A DNA stretch of 64,000 nucleotides from Ktedonosporobacter rubrisoli (GTDB lineage: Bacteria; Chloroflexota; Ktedonobacteria; Ktedonobacterales; Ktedonobacteraceae). The translations under genes and the position numbers were made by a program. This document shows, in pieces, positions 16,034 through 26,336 of the stretch; position 1 is the first letter of the stretch, and the number at the start of each line of letters is the position of its first letter. A model generated the notes under the pieces. That model did not search any database and had not been told where the DNA came from. It was given only the letters and a program-made list of their open reading frames with translations. The stretch spans positions 1,488,001-1,552,000 of the forward strand of contig NZ_CP035758.1 of NCBI RefSeq assembly GCF_004208415.1. The letters are read 5' to 3'.

Positions 16034-18802
16034 ATGGCCAGACAAGCGCTATATACCCTCATCTGGTCCCAGCAGCAGCGATGCTATGAGCTCCAGACGC
16101 ATGGGCAACCTACGCTGAGCTTGCGCTCAGCCGAGGATCTGGCTTTCAGCAGCTTTTTACAGACCCATACCTCCTTTGCTTTTGTGGGGCAGGCTGGACG
16201 GCTCTCGGTCAGGAAAGAATCCCGCACAGCCAGGGTCAGCTATTGGTACGCCTACCGCAAACGAGCAGGCCAGACCTACAAGCGCTATCTGGGAGCAACT
16301 TCTCAGCTCACCTTTGCACGCTTAGAACAGGTCGCCAATGAACTCAACGACTCGTCCTCTCCGGCTATCATAGCAACACGGGGAGAGCAGAAACCCGCGC
16401 CGAGTATGCCGCTGCTCGCTTCAAGATGTACTCCTCCCCGCCTGCCACCTTCGCTCGTACAGCGCACGCGCTTGCTCAACGATTTGCAGGCAGTCATCAA
16501 CCAGCCGCTCACGCTCGTCTCGGCTCCCGCTGGCAGTGGTAAGACCACGCTGCTCTCGGCCTGGGTAGCAGCCCTCTCTCGACCACAGCAGGGTGGTTAT
16601 CAGCTGAAAGGCACAGATGTGGCTGTAGCCTGGCTCTCGCTCGAAGAGCTTGACAACGATCCTGCCAGGTTTGGAACCTCCTACATCGCAGCCCTACAGA
16701 TTGCTTGTGCTCACATCAAGGGTCTGCCCACGCCTGGCCGCAAAACCATGGCCGTGTTGCATGGGCAAGAAATGCTCCCGCTCTCTTCCATCCTGACCCC
16801 TCTGCTTGCCGATATTGAGCAGGTAGGTAGAGAAGTCATTTTCATCCTTGATGATTATCATGTACTCTCTGATCAGGTCATTGCGGAAAGTATGCGCTTC
16901 TTGCTTGAGCATGCGCCCACTAATCTGCATATGGTGCTTGCTACGCGCAGCGACCCCGAGCTTCCTCTCTCCCGCTTACGTATGCGTGGTCAGCTGCTTG
17001 AGATCAGAAACCAGGATCTCCGTTTTACGAGAGCTGAGGCCGCCAGCTATCTGCTTGAAGGGATGGGCCTGCCTTTCTCCGAAGAAGAGGTAACTGCTCT
17101 GCAAGCGCGCTCCGAGGGCTGGATCGCGGGCTTGCAACTTGCTGCGCTCTCGGCCCGTAAACGCGAAAATCTCTCAAGCTTTGTGCAAGATTTTACCGGC
17201 TCGCATCGCTTCGTGCTTGACTTTGTACAACAAGATGTTCTTGCGCACTTGCCGGGGCCTCTCCAGGATTTTATGTTGCAGACAAGCATCCTTACGCGTA
17301 TGAATGCGCGCCTTTGCCAGGCCGTCACTGCCACTCTCGGACTGGCTGAATGTCAGGAGATGCTCGTGGCCTTGGAGCGGGCAAACCTCTTCATAATGCC
17401 ATTGGATGACCAGCGCCAGTGGTATCGCTATCATGATCTCTTTCGCGAGGCCTTGCTAGCGCAATTGCACACCAGATACCCCACACTGGTGCCGCTCTTG
17501 CATCTGCGTGCCGCTCACTTTTACGAGGCAGCAGGTGAAGCTCGGGAGGCAATTACCCATGCCCTGGCCGCTCCTGACTACACCTATGCCGCTAACCTGA
17601 TGGAGCAGGCAGCCGAGCACCTCTGGTGGCTCAGTGGCGAAATAAGGGCTGTTCATACCTGGGTGCTAGCTCTTCCAGACGCGGTTCTGCGTGCGCATGT
17701 GGGCCTGGCCCTCAACGCTACGCTTCACATGCTCAACTCCATCTACCTCAGCAACAAAAGGCTGTATGCCATGGTGCAAAATCAATTGGAGCGTGCCTTT
17801 ACGAACATAGAGGGACTCTTGGGCAAAAAGGCAGAACTTTCGCTCTCGGATGCTGAGGTTGCGCTGATCCAGCGACGCCTATTTCTGCTGCGAGCCCTGT
17901 TTGAGATGCGTGGACTCCTGCGCTGCGGCGATGTCGAGCGCGTGCTTCAACTTGTGGAAGCAGCAGACGCCCTGCCCGCAGATCCAGAGGCGCACTGGAA
18001 CCTCGTTCCACTCCAGCTTGCCTTCTGCCTGACAGTGATCCTGAAGCGTGAGGGAGCTTCTCTGATCCCAAGGCTGCTTGCAGCTCGGCAACACATGATG
18101 GAGGCAGGAAACCCTCAGGCTACGATCCGCGTAAAGTGCTGGCTGGCTCAGGCCTATAGCCAGGACGCGCGCTGGCACCAGGCCTACCAGGAAGCGCTTT
18201 CAGCCCTTACGCTGCTTGAACAGAGCGGGCCGCACACCAGCATCGCCGGATATCTCTATGCTTGCCTGTTCAACGCCTGCTATGCCTGGAAGCAGCTAGA
18301 GGAAGCCGCGACCTGGTTGCTGAAGCTTAGACAAAGTGCGCAAGACTGTCAGGTGGTTGATCTGCTGGTCACAGGGGAGGTTTTAGGCGCTCGCCTGGCC
18401 CTGGCAAGCAGAGATCTCTCTTCCGCCCAACTGGCGCTCGACCGGCTCGCGGCCCTGGTGGAACAAGAGGGGTTTGCTCACCATGCAGCTCTCCTGGATC
18501 ACCTTGTTCGCCAGGTCGAGGAGCAGAGACGTGATGGCTGCTCTGCTTTGCGGCGTCCCAACGTTGATCAGCCATCAACCCTGCTTGAGCCACTCACAAC
18601 CAGGGAACAACGCGTTTTGCGTCTGTTAGTCGCCGGGCAAACCTACGCGGAGATCGCCAAGACGCTCATAGTTTCTCCCAATACGATTAAGACCCAGGTC
18701 AGCAGCATCTATCGTAAGTTGAACGTTGGGCGGCGCGCCGAGGCCATTGCGAGAGCGGAGCAACTGCACCTGCTGGCTAATTGGGAAGCCGAAAGCTCCT
18801 GA
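16034..18802 (+). CDS. MalT-type ATP-dependent LuxR regulator
   Basis: 922 residues. Residues 1-110 form an N-terminal extension that includes WYAYRKRAGQTYKRYLG. A STAND-type P-loop ATPase follows with Walker A SAPAGSGKTTLL (about 161-172) and Walker B VIFILDDYHVL (about 270-280), then an arm of helical TPR-like repeats. The last 65 residues are a LuxR helix-turn-helix (TTREQRVLRLLVAGQTYAEI). MalT relatives bind an inducer, oligomerise with ATP and activate transcription. It starts with GGAAGGAG upstream. The alpha/beta hydrolase at 19003 is the nearest candidate target. Confidence 0.93.
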   Translation: MARQALYTLIWSQQQRCYELQTHGQPTLSLRSAEDLAFSSFLQTHTSFAFVGQAGRLSVRKESRTARVSYWYAYRKRAGQTYKRYLGATSQLTFARLEQVANELNDSSSPAIIATRGEQKPAPSMPLLASRCTPPRLPPSLVQRTRLLNDLQAVINQPLTLVSAPAGSGKTTLLSAWVAALSRPQQGGYQLKGTDVAVAWLSLEELDNDPARFGTSYIAALQIACAHIKGLPTPGRKTMAVLHGQEMLPLSSILTPLLADIEQVGREVIFILDDYHVLSDQVIAESMRFLLEHAPTNLHMVLATRSDPELPLSRLRMRGQLLEIRNQDLRFTRAEAASYLLEGMGLPFSEEEVTALQARSEGWIAGLQLAALSARKRENLSSFVQDFTGSHRFVLDFVQQDVLAHLPGPLQDFMLQTSILTRMNARLCQAVTATLGLAECQEMLVALERANLFIMPLDDQRQWYRYHDLFREALLAQLHTRYPTLVPLLHLRAAHFYEAAGEAREAITHALAAPDYTYAANLMEQAAEHLWWLSGEIRAVHTWVLALPDAVLRAHVGLALNATLHMLNSIYLSNKRLYAMVQNQLERAFTNIEGLLGKKAELSLSDAEVALIQRRLFLLRALFEMRGLLRCGDVERVLQLVEAADALPADPEAHWNLVPLQLAFCLTVILKREGASLIPRLLAARQHMMEAGNPQATIRVKCWLAQAYSQDARWHQAYQEALSALTLLEQSGPHTSIAGYLYACLFNACYAWKQLEEAATWLLKLRQSAQDCQVVDLLVTGEVLGARLALASRDLSSAQLALDRLAALVEQEGFAHHAALLDHLVRQVEEQRRDGCSALRRPNVDQPSTLLEPLTTREQRVLRLLVAGQTYAEIAKTLIVSPNTIKTQVSSIYRKLNVGRRAEAIARAEQLHLLANWEAESS

Positions 18803-19002
18803 TGATGCCCAAGACCTCTTGCGGCATCACCCAACAATCACGAATATCAGTGATGTCAGCGGAACATATTGCCAGCTATACTCTTCTCAACTGAGGTGTT
18901 TGAGCGCTCAAATGGGACGCATGCTGAGAGAAGCGGCCCCCATGGTTATTGGTGCGAGGCTGTAGGCAGTCTTTTACCTCTTTATGAAGAAAGGCAATAA
19001 AT

Positions 19003-19818
19003 GTGAATAACTTCACTACCAAAGGGAATTATGCTGATATCAACGGTCTGAGCATGTACTATGAAATTCATGGCACGGGCCAGCCGCTAGTTTTGCTCCC
19101 TGGAGCGTTATCAGGAATAGGTTCAGCCTTTGGCAAACTTATCCCCTTGCTTGCCAGGACGCGGCAGGTCATTGCGGTTGAACTTCAGGGCTATGGACAT
19201 ACTGCTGATATCGCTGACCGGCCCCTTTCTTACGAGTGCTATGCTGAAGACACTGCCGCTCTCCTGGAACATCTGCGGTTGAAACAGGTCGACATCCTTG
19301 GCTATAGCTCCGGCGCGGGTACTGCCCTACAGGTGGCCATACGCTATCCCCACCTTGTCCAAAAACTTGTGCTCTGTTCGGTTACCTATACAAGTAGTGG
19401 CATTTATCCAGAGATGCGAGCTGGCATTGAGGAGTTGACCCCTGAATTTTTGGCTGGTTCTCCCTATGAACAAGAGTATCTCCAGTCGGCTCCGCGACCA
19501 CAAGATTGGCCGCAATTGGTAGCGAAGGCAAAAGCCTTCAATAAGCAAGTGCAAGAGTGGCCAGCTGCTGACGTCAAAGGGATACAATCTCCAGTTTTGC
19601 TCATTGCCGGAGATTCTGACCTGGTGTGTCCAGAACATATTGCTGAGATTTTTCGCCTGCTAGGCGGTGGGCAACCTGGTGACCTGCTGGGCCTGCCAAC
19701 TTCGCAAATGGCCATTCTTCCAGGTACAACGCATATGGAGCTTACTGCGCGAACCGATCTGCTGATGGCAATTATTCCTCCCTTCCTCGATGCACCAATG
19801 CCAGCGCGCAAGGTCTAG
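19003..19818 (+). CDS. Alpha/beta-fold hydrolase
   Basis: 271 residues from a GTG at 19003; the overlapping ATG at 19001 runs straight into a stop. Visible are LVLLPGALSGIG (oxyanion loop, about 29-40), the nucleophile elbow GYSSGAG (about 104-110), LLIAGDSDLVCPEH for the acid and GTTHMEL for the catalytic His near the end. The family includes esterases and lactonases; the substrate is unknown. Confidence 0.9.
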   Translation: MNNFTTKGNYADINGLSMYYEIHGTGQPLVLLPGALSGIGSAFGKLIPLLARTRQVIAVELQGYGHTADIADRPLSYECYAEDTAALLEHLRLKQVDILGYSSGAGTALQVAIRYPHLVQKLVLCSVTYTSSGIYPEMRAGIEELTPEFLAGSPYEQEYLQSAPRPQDWPQLVAKAKAFNKQVQEWPAADVKGIQSPVLLIAGDSDLVCPEHIAEIFRLLGGGQPGDLLGLPTSQMAILPGTTHMELTARTDLLMAIIPPFLDAPMPARKV

Positions 19819-19921
19819 GGCAGGCAGATAACTGCTGCGAATGGAAGTGAAGTCGAACAGGAAAGGGCAAATTTCTTGGGGTTTCTCGTGTAATAATGCT
19901 GAAGGGATGCGGCCGGTCCCT

Positions 19922-19944
19922 GGCTCCAGGATTTCCCTGGAGCC
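19922..19944. terminator. Stem-loop between the hydrolase and the HNH gene
   Basis: GGCTCCAGG (19922-19930) pairs with CCTGGAGCC (19936-19944), a perfect 9-base stem with a five-base loop. It lies between two convergent genes and could serve both. No T tract follows. Confidence 0.5.
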
Positions 19945-19982
19945 GCGTTAACGTATGCACGGAGTTTACAAATATCCTGGGC

Positions 19983-20474
19983 TTATGGCCTGAGCTGCAT
20001 CTTCTTTAACCAGTTTACATCGGCGCGGATCTGGGCTGCAGTTTTGCGATAGAAATGCTTGATATCGGCGCGAATGTGCTCATTATATGAGTCCCAGGCT
20101 CCAAGATGACCCAGGAGCAGGTGATGCTCGCGACCCCGAGCTTCGCAGAGCGTGATGAGATTATTCGGGTCAAGCTCTAGCTCCGGGTGCAGATGAAAAG
20201 GCTTAATGTGATGAACCTGGAGCTTATGGCCTCGGTAGCCACAGGCCACGCAAGCGGGCTCGCGTAAGCGGTGCTCCCTGGCCACTCTTTCCCACTCAGC
20301 GCTTCGTTCGCGCCCATGCTTTTTGGCGATATGGGCTCCGTAGTCCCTTCTCAAAGTTGGAAGGGGCAATCTCCTGCGAGAATAATGTCTCTTCCTTTTG
20401 GGGCGCAGGAAGATATATCCTACGATTAAGACGGCGATCACAATAGCGAGAGGAATCAATATTGAATTGTCCAC
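19983..20474 (-). CDS. HNH endonuclease-like protein with N-terminal membrane anchor
   Basis: I start it at the GTG at 20474, which has AGGAGGG four bases upstream; the ATG at 20516 lacks such a site. That gives 163 residues. Residues about 4-22 are one hydrophobic segment (SILIPLAIVIAVLIVGYIFL), followed by a very basic stretch (RPKRKRHYSRRR). The HNH fold is in the middle: CVACG, LQVHHIKPFHLHP and NNLITLCEARGREHH; only one Cys of the usual second pair is evident. A membrane-tethered HNH protein is unusual. The target is unknown. Confidence 0.85.
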   Translation of the reverse strand: MDNSILIPLAIVIAVLIVGYIFLRPKRKRHYSRRRLPLPTLRRDYGAHIAKKHGRERSAEWERVAREHRLREPACVACGYRGHKLQVHHIKPFHLHPELELDPNNLITLCEARGREHHLLLGHLGAWDSYNEHIRADIKHFYRKTAAQIRADVNWLKKMQLRP

Positions 20475-20612
20475 TTTCCCTCCTTGGAATTGTTCGATGT
20501 ACCTGCTTAAGATCAAGCTCCACGGGCTTCAAAGCCCATGGAGTAGATCAGTTTGTTGCCAAGCATACCGAATTGAGGCAAAAAAGACAATCCTTGACCT
20601 TAGCGGCTTGAG

Positions 20613-21938
20613 CTACGCCGCGATTTTGCTCGCATCTTCCGGTGAGCTCTGACGCGGCGACTTCAAGGCCACGATGGCGAAGATGACCATTAATAGCGAG
20701 AGCACGCTCGAAATGGCGAAGGTTATCTGTGGCGTGATCCAGGGCGCTATGGCTGCCTGAGCCAGCGGAGCAGCCAGCATGGCAAACGATATGGCCGTGC
20801 TGCGTATCCCCATGAGCTGGGAGCGATTCTTGTCGCTTGTCGCTTGCAGATAGATCGTGCTCATCGATGGCATTAACAGGGCAAAGCCTACTCCAGTCAT
20901 CAGCGACGAAACTATTAAGAGCGGGTACTGGTGCAGGAAAAGCATGGCCAGATTAAGCGAAGCGCTCAGCAAGCTGCCTATGATGACTAGCGGCTTTTTC
21001 GGTAAGGTATCGCTAAGGCGTCCCAGCACTAGCGGGAAGAGAGCCATAGCCAGGCCATCGGCGCTAATGATCAAGCCATACTGCGCAGCGCTATAATGCA
21101 GCGTATTCTCAAAAAAGAACGGATACTGCGGCAGCGCGAACGGGAAGACAAACATGCTACCAAAGTCTATGAAGAGGAGCGCTGCAAAGGCCCAGGCCAG
21201 GTGAATCAGGCTTACTCTGTTCACATCAAGTTCCTTTTCGCCGCGTTTCTTCCTGTCCCTGTTCGCCAGGGCCTCCGCGCGCACCTGCTCGGGCAGGGTT
21301 TCAGGCAGCATGAATATGGCCAGTAGCGCGGAAGCCAGTGCAAAGGCTGCTGAGAGCAAGAATGGACTTGTGAAACCCCATGATTGATAGAGGACGCCGC
21401 CGATTGCTGGTCCTAGCGCGACACCTCCGGCCTGCGCTGTAGTCATGACGCCCATCCAGCGCCCCTGTTTCTCGGGTGGAATGGCGTCTCCAATCATGGC
21501 CATGGCTGCGGGCATAAAGCCTGCGACAAGGATGCCCTCTAGAAACCGTATAGCTATAAAGAAGGCTGGAATATTGACGAAGGCCAGCAACAGATTGGTC
21601 GCGACAAAGCCAAGCAGGGCTAGCAAGACTAGCGGCTTACGGCCAAAACGATTGGCCCACACACCCATGGGCGTGCTGAAGAGGAACATCCCCAGACCAA
21701 AGCCACCTTCCATTAAGGCCAGGGTTTCGGCTCCCAGGCCGAGCGCTTCCAGGCGCTGCGGATAGACCGGGATAATTATGCCAAATCCAGTCATAATCAG
21801 GGCTAAGCTGGCCGGCAATATAAATAGGGATTTGTTTATCCTCTTCTTTCTATCGACATGCTGACCGGTTGATGTCACATCTGCTCTTCCCAGGTCAGCA
21901 GTGTTGGTTTTTTCGTGTTCTGATGACATTGTATGCAT
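20613..21938 (-). CDS. MFS transporter
   Basis: 441 residues with twelve predicted membrane helices. After a polar N-terminus of about 33 residues, helix 1 begins KSLFILPASLALIMTGFGII. The loop after helix 2 contains GVWANRFGRKPLVLL, the major-facilitator signature, and LGRLSDTLPKKPLVI occurs at the equivalent place in the second half. It resembles drug-efflux members. Substrate unknown; no neighbouring regulator is obvious. Confidence 0.92.
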   Translation of the reverse strand: MHTMSSEHEKTNTADLGRADVTSTGQHVDRKKRINKSLFILPASLALIMTGFGIIIPVYPQRLEALGLGAETLALMEGGFGLGMFLFSTPMGVWANRFGRKPLVLLALLGFVATNLLLAFVNIPAFFIAIRFLEGILVAGFMPAAMAMIGDAIPPEKQGRWMGVMTTAQAGGVALGPAIGGVLYQSWGFTSPFLLSAAFALASALLAIFMLPETLPEQVRAEALANRDRKKRGEKELDVNRVSLIHLAWAFAALLFIDFGSMFVFPFALPQYPFFFENTLHYSAAQYGLIISADGLAMALFPLVLGRLSDTLPKKPLVIIGSLLSASLNLAMLFLHQYPLLIVSSLMTGVGFALLMPSMSTIYLQATSDKNRSQLMGIRSTAISFAMLAAPLAQAAIAPWITPQITFAISSVLSLLMVIFAIVALKSPRQSSPEDASKIAA

Positions 21939-22799
21939 GAATTTTATTTCTTTCTATTTGTGTATACATGTCCCGGTGAAACGCGTAACCCCGTTGTATA
22001 AAGACATTCTTTGTCTCGATTTTTTCACACTGTAGATACTATTCTTTTTGTCCCGTCTATTTCCGGTCGTTTGCCTGCCCTGGCAGAGAAACATCTGTGT
22101 GCTTGTCTCCTGCTATCTCGCTGATTCTTTGGTGAAGCGAGTAGACTGGAGAATGGAGCGCAGGCTAACATTTCCCTTTTCGCCTGGCTCCGTGCGCGGA
22201 GGCCTAACGTCAAGAAACGAGACACCGCAATAGTATAACATGAGCTAGCGCGAAAATATTTCTTCCATCTTGCCCAGATTTTGAAGCTGTGCATTCAGTA
22301 AGCTAACTCATGCTGGATAATGGGCAGTAAAACCCTGGGAATCCCTTTGCTCGCATGCCTCTCATGAGCTTTTTTCTGCTATTGAAATTCTTGTTTTTTG
22401 TATCAATATTCATTGGCGGAATTATTGATGGAGACTATAGCAGTGTTTCCAATAATTGAGCTTTGAGAGAAATGTCAGGGAAATGTCGTGGCCGAGTCGG
22501 CCCGGCTATTCTAGAATGGGCAAGAGCTGACCTGGCAATTGACTCACGGCCTCTGAGCATCGTTATAGGCCAGAAAAGAGAATATTATTAAGATCTCATA
22601 TGTTTTCGGTATAGTGGAGTTTGAAAAGCGAAAGCTGCTTCTCAAAGGGTTGGATAAAGTGCTGTCAGTGTATTTGATAAGAGATTAGCACTTGTCAGCT
22701 CTTTTCAGTTCGTTCACCTGCAAGAGGTAGTTGAGGCCGTGAAGACAGAGAAATAAATGTGTGAGTTGCTCAAATGATTATCGTGAAAGGGAGTCAATT
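21939..22799. other. 861-base region without a supported gene
   Basis: Short frames on both strands show no family character or ribosome-binding site. A perfect palindrome GGCCGA-G-TCGGCC lies at 22490-22502. The last 200 bases are AT-rich and presumably hold the promoter of the LLM gene at 22800. Confidence 0.4.
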
Positions 22800-23669
22800 A
22801 TGCAGTATGGAATACACGTTCCCATTTTTGGACCCTATGGAGAGGTGAGGGTTCTTGCCGATCTGGCCCATGAGGCGGAAGAGGCTGGCTGGGATGGTAT
22901 CTTTCTCTGGGACCAGGTGTCCAGGACCACGCTTTCTCCCACTCTTGATCCTATGATCGATCCCTGGATCGCTCTAACGGCTATCGCACTTCGTACACAC
23001 ACGATTCGCCTGGGGCCGCTTGTGGCCTTGCTGCCCCGCCGCCGACCCTGGATAATCGCGCGCCAAACCCTATCTCTTGATCATCTGTCTTCGGGACGAC
23101 TTATATTAGGCGTTGGATCGGGAGGTAGCTACTTCGACTTTGAGGCGTTAGGCGAAGCGACGGACCCGAAAACGCTGGCTGGTATGCTTGATGAGAGCCT
23201 TGAAGTGCTTACCGGGCTCTGGCGTGGTGAGCCGTATCGCTTTGAAGGAAAGTATTACCATATCAAAGAGGCGCAATTTTTGCCACGCCCGGTTCAGTCT
23301 CCGCGCATACCTATCTGGGTGGCCGGCGAATGGCCGGCGAAAGCGCCTATGCGGCGAGCGGCCCGTTGGGATGGCGTCGCTCCCCTTGGGCGTAATATTT
23401 CCCTTACCGCGATGCTTACACCTGAACAGATGGAGGAAATGGTCAACTATGTTAGATCCCAGCCAGGATATAGCGCTCCTTTCGAGGTGGTTCACTCCGG
23501 TTTCACTTCAGGTACGAATCGTGCTAAAGATCGCGATATAGTTGCTGCGTACCAGCAGGTAGGAGTTACGTGGTGGATCGAAAAGATCTTGCCTGAACGC
23601 TGGGGAAGCTGGACGGATTGGCCGCTTGAAGCGATGCGCCAGCGGATTAGAAGCGGGCCGCCAAGATAG
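22800..23669 (+). CDS. LLM-class flavin-dependent (F420-type) oxidoreductase
   Basis: 289 residues from the ATG at 22800, which has AAAGGGAG upstream; the in-frame start at 22761 does not. The N-terminus MQYGIHVPIFGPYGEVR, AEEAGWDGIFLWDQV near 30, LLPRRRPWIIARQTLSLDHL near 80 and LILGVGSGGSYFDFEALGE near 103 match the luciferase-like family and the protein at 1390-2241. It probably uses F420 or FMN. Single gene in a sparse region. Confidence 0.92.
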   Translation: MQYGIHVPIFGPYGEVRVLADLAHEAEEAGWDGIFLWDQVSRTTLSPTLDPMIDPWIALTAIALRTHTIRLGPLVALLPRRRPWIIARQTLSLDHLSSGRLILGVGSGGSYFDFEALGEATDPKTLAGMLDESLEVLTGLWRGEPYRFEGKYYHIKEAQFLPRPVQSPRIPIWVAGEWPAKAPMRRAARWDGVAPLGRNISLTAMLTPEQMEEMVNYVRSQPGYSAPFEVVHSGFTSGTNRAKDRDIVAAYQQVGVTWWIEKILPERWGSWTDWPLEAMRQRIRSGPPR

Positions 23670-24474
23670 GTGAGAGATACGCCAACACCTGCCTGAAACT
23701 TGTCGCATTTCCGACCTCCCTTAGGTTACACTTGCCCTTGAGAGCACAGAATCTTGCTGGCCTTGTGAGAAGAGAGAGGAGAAACGCTTTTACCAGGATC
23801 ATTCCCAAGACGCGCAACAGCCTCATTCCTCTCTCTAAAGCTATGGCTTTACCAGGTATTGCGCAATGTTGTGCCAGTTTCCAGGTAGCGTTTGATATTT
23901 TGGAAACGAGCGACCACATCTTTTTGCACTCCTCCCTTTCGTCAAGACGCGGCAAAGTTTTTCGCTTGTTTCCTTTTCTCTTCTGCTAGTATAGCCGAGC
24001 GCAGTGACAGCAGTATGTCAACAGCGCCCCGCAATTTTTGGGGCGGCAGGAAAATATCCAATTTGGCGATGTAGGGAGCAAGCATAGTTCACTTCATTGA
24101 AATCTGTCGAGAGGAGAAGCCAAATATTGAGCGGTTTTTCGAGGCAATGAACAAAATTTGCATCTGTAGCTCATATGTGAACGTCGCGCCATGTCATGTG
24201 AGAAAGAATGAAGTTGTTCCAGAAGCGATTTTCGAGAGAGCGCGCCATTTTATACGAGAAAGACCGGTAGTTTACACCAATGGATCTTTCAAACTGGCTA
24301 ACGCGAGATGTCCAGACGGGCTACAACCACTCGCATCCTTGAAAACGTAATTGCACTCAAGAGCTTGATTATGAAACTTTGTAGAGCCTATCATGGAACT
24401 GGACTAGCAAAAGAACGTTTTCCAGAGAAGATCATGGGGTCGAGATCGAACAGGAAGAAGCAAAGGACGAAAAC
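23670..24474. other. 805-base region without a supported gene
   Basis: No family-like frame is present. A hairpin CGCCCC/GGGGCG lies near 24025-24044. The 13-mer CACTTCATTGAAA near 24092 also occurs near 32447, again in non-coding DNA, which hints at a dispersed repeat that has decayed. Confidence 0.35.
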
Positions 24475-24903
24475 ATGAAGCCAAGAGTGACAGTAATTAC
24501 CTTAGGCGTCAACGATTTGGAAAAATCTCTCCAGTTTTATCGTGATGGACTTGGTTTGCCAACCCAAGGAATTATTGGCAGAGAATTTGAGCATGGTGCG
24601 TTAGCTCTTTTCGACCTCCAGCATGGTTTAAAGCTGGCTATTTACCCCCGCAATGACCTGGCATTCGATGCAAAGGTCCCTTTGAGTGTACCAAATGCCA
24701 CAGAATGCACCGTTGGTCACTACCTTAAAAATAAGGCCGAAGTAGATGCGGTGATGGAGCAGGCCAGGCAAGCGGGAGCTCTTATCACTGATCAAGCACA
24801 TGATCGCCCCTGGGGTATTTATTCGGGGTATTTCCAAGATCCTGATGGCCACTTGTGGGAAGTCGTCTGGGACCCACGATTTGAAACGGAAATTATTGAA
24901 TAG
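24475..24903 (+). CDS. VOC (glyoxalase/bleomycin resistance) family protein
   Basis: 142 residues, two beta-alpha-beta-beta-beta modules. Module one reads VTVITLGVNDLEKSLQFYRD (about 4-23). The end reads SGYFQDPDGHLWEVVWDP (about 117-134), where the DPDGHLWEV signature supplies the usual metal or edge-strand Glu. The family includes lyases, dioxygenases and drug-binding proteins; the role here is unknown. AAGGA precedes the ATG. Confidence 0.92.
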   Translation: MKPRVTVITLGVNDLEKSLQFYRDGLGLPTQGIIGREFEHGALALFDLQHGLKLAIYPRNDLAFDAKVPLSVPNATECTVGHYLKNKAEVDAVMEQARQAGALITDQAHDRPWGIYSGYFQDPDGHLWEVVWDPRFETEIIE

Positions 24904-25227
24904 GTTTCGGCCTGGTTGCTGGCTTGCTTATTTCCTCTCTTCAAAAGCTGGCGCTCTCGTAATCTGGGCCCTATCTACTTTCAAATTGCGTACAGCGTAC
25001 CGAAGGTACCAAACTCCCACGGGATGCACAACGCGCTAAAATCGCTTATACAAAGGCTCCCACTAAGCCCAGATGGGGATGCAGATCTTGCGGAATTTCT
25101 GCGCTTTCGGCTACAATAGCGGTAGAAGTTTTCTCAGGACACGGATCAGTCAGATCTTCGATTGGTCCAATCGGCTTAGCGATGAAAGCGCGTGCAAAGC
25201 ATCAAATTAAGAGAGGGAGCAACCATT
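24904..25227. other. 324-base region upstream of the AraC gene
   Basis: No gene is supported. Near 24989-25012 a short complex of GTAC-containing repeats (GCGTAC, GCGTACC, GGTACC) is seen, of unknown meaning. Confidence 0.3.
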
Positions 25228-26169
25228 ATGCCTGAGAAGTTACCAATTTCCCAGGAGGGAGCAACCAAAGCGTCTGATAATGCGCCTCCTTTGCCAAAAC
25301 TGCTGGCTTCCAGTCAAGAGTTGGGGTGGGAGGGAATCGCCGTGCAGGCTTATCATGAGCCAGCTGAGCTTGAGTGGAGCGGTCCGGGTTCGCCCGATAG
25401 CTCCCTGATCCTGGTCGCGCGCGGATCTCTTCATATGGAGCATCGGCCCGTCAATGGGTCCTGGAGCGGGAAAAGCTTTTACCAGGGAGATTTACTGCTG
25501 CAACCTGGCGTGACAACTGCTTCCGAGCTGCATTGGAAGGGCCTTTCCTCGGAGCCGCTTCATTTGCTCTATATCCATCTAAGCCAGGAACTGCTTTCTC
25601 GCACTGCCCAGGAACTGACAAAACACGATCCTGCGCGCCTCGATCTCATCGGGCATGCTGGCTTCCATGACCCCTTGCTGAGCCAGCTCGCGCTTGCGCT
25701 CTGGCGGGAATTGGAGCAATCTGCTCCGGCCGGGAAACTCTATGGGCAGGCTGCTGCCCAGATGCTTGCTGTTCACCTCTTGCGCCATTATACTGCTTTC
25801 TCAATAGATATACAGGAGCGTTCTCAGGGCTTCACTCCTCGTCAGATGAATCATCTCGTTGACTTCATCCTTGCTCACCTGAGCGAAAACCTCTCGCTTG
25901 AGACCCTCGCTCAGCAAGTTGGCTTCAGTCCGTATCACTTTGCGCGCTTATTCCAGGAAACAACTGGAAAGAGTCCCCACCAATTCGTGAAGCAACAGCG
26001 GATCGAGCGGGCCAAAAAGTTGCTAAGAGAGACAGATGTTCCGCTAGCGCAGGTTGCCTTAGAAAGCGGTTTTTCCAATCAGAGCCATCTGACGCGTGTG
26101 TTCAAACATCACCTCAACCTCACTCCGCGTGTCTATCGCCACGATCGCTCAATCTCAGCGCCTTTTTAA
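25228..26169 (+). CDS. AraC-family transcriptional regulator
   Basis: 313 residues from the ATG at 25228, preceded by GAGAGGGAG; the start at 25192 has no such site. The N-terminal 170 residues are a cupin-like sensor region. The C-terminal 100 residues carry the two helix-turn-helices: LSLETLAQQVGFSPYHFARL, then VPLAQVALESGFSNQSHLTR with RVFKHHLNLTPRVYR. The P450 gene starts 167 bases downstream on the same strand and is the likely target. Confidence 0.93.
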   Translation: MPEKLPISQEGATKASDNAPPLPKLLASSQELGWEGIAVQAYHEPAELEWSGPGSPDSSLILVARGSLHMEHRPVNGSWSGKSFYQGDLLLQPGVTTASELHWKGLSSEPLHLLYIHLSQELLSRTAQELTKHDPARLDLIGHAGFHDPLLSQLALALWRELEQSAPAGKLYGQAAAQMLAVHLLRHYTAFSIDIQERSQGFTPRQMNHLVDFILAHLSENLSLETLAQQVGFSPYHFARLFQETTGKSPHQFVKQQRIERAKKLLRETDVPLAQVALESGFSNQSHLTRVFKHHLNLTPRVYRHDRSISAPF

Positions 26170-26336
26170 CATATTCGCAAGAATGTGCAAGATGAGCTCA
26201 GGTTCTTCACTCTATGATAGCAAGACAAAATTGCTGACAGCTAGAGATTGCACGCTTGATGGTCTTTTTGATCCGGGCGTGCCTATAATCGTGCGCTGAC
26301 TATTTGAGGATAAATGCCACTCTTTGGAGGTACATG

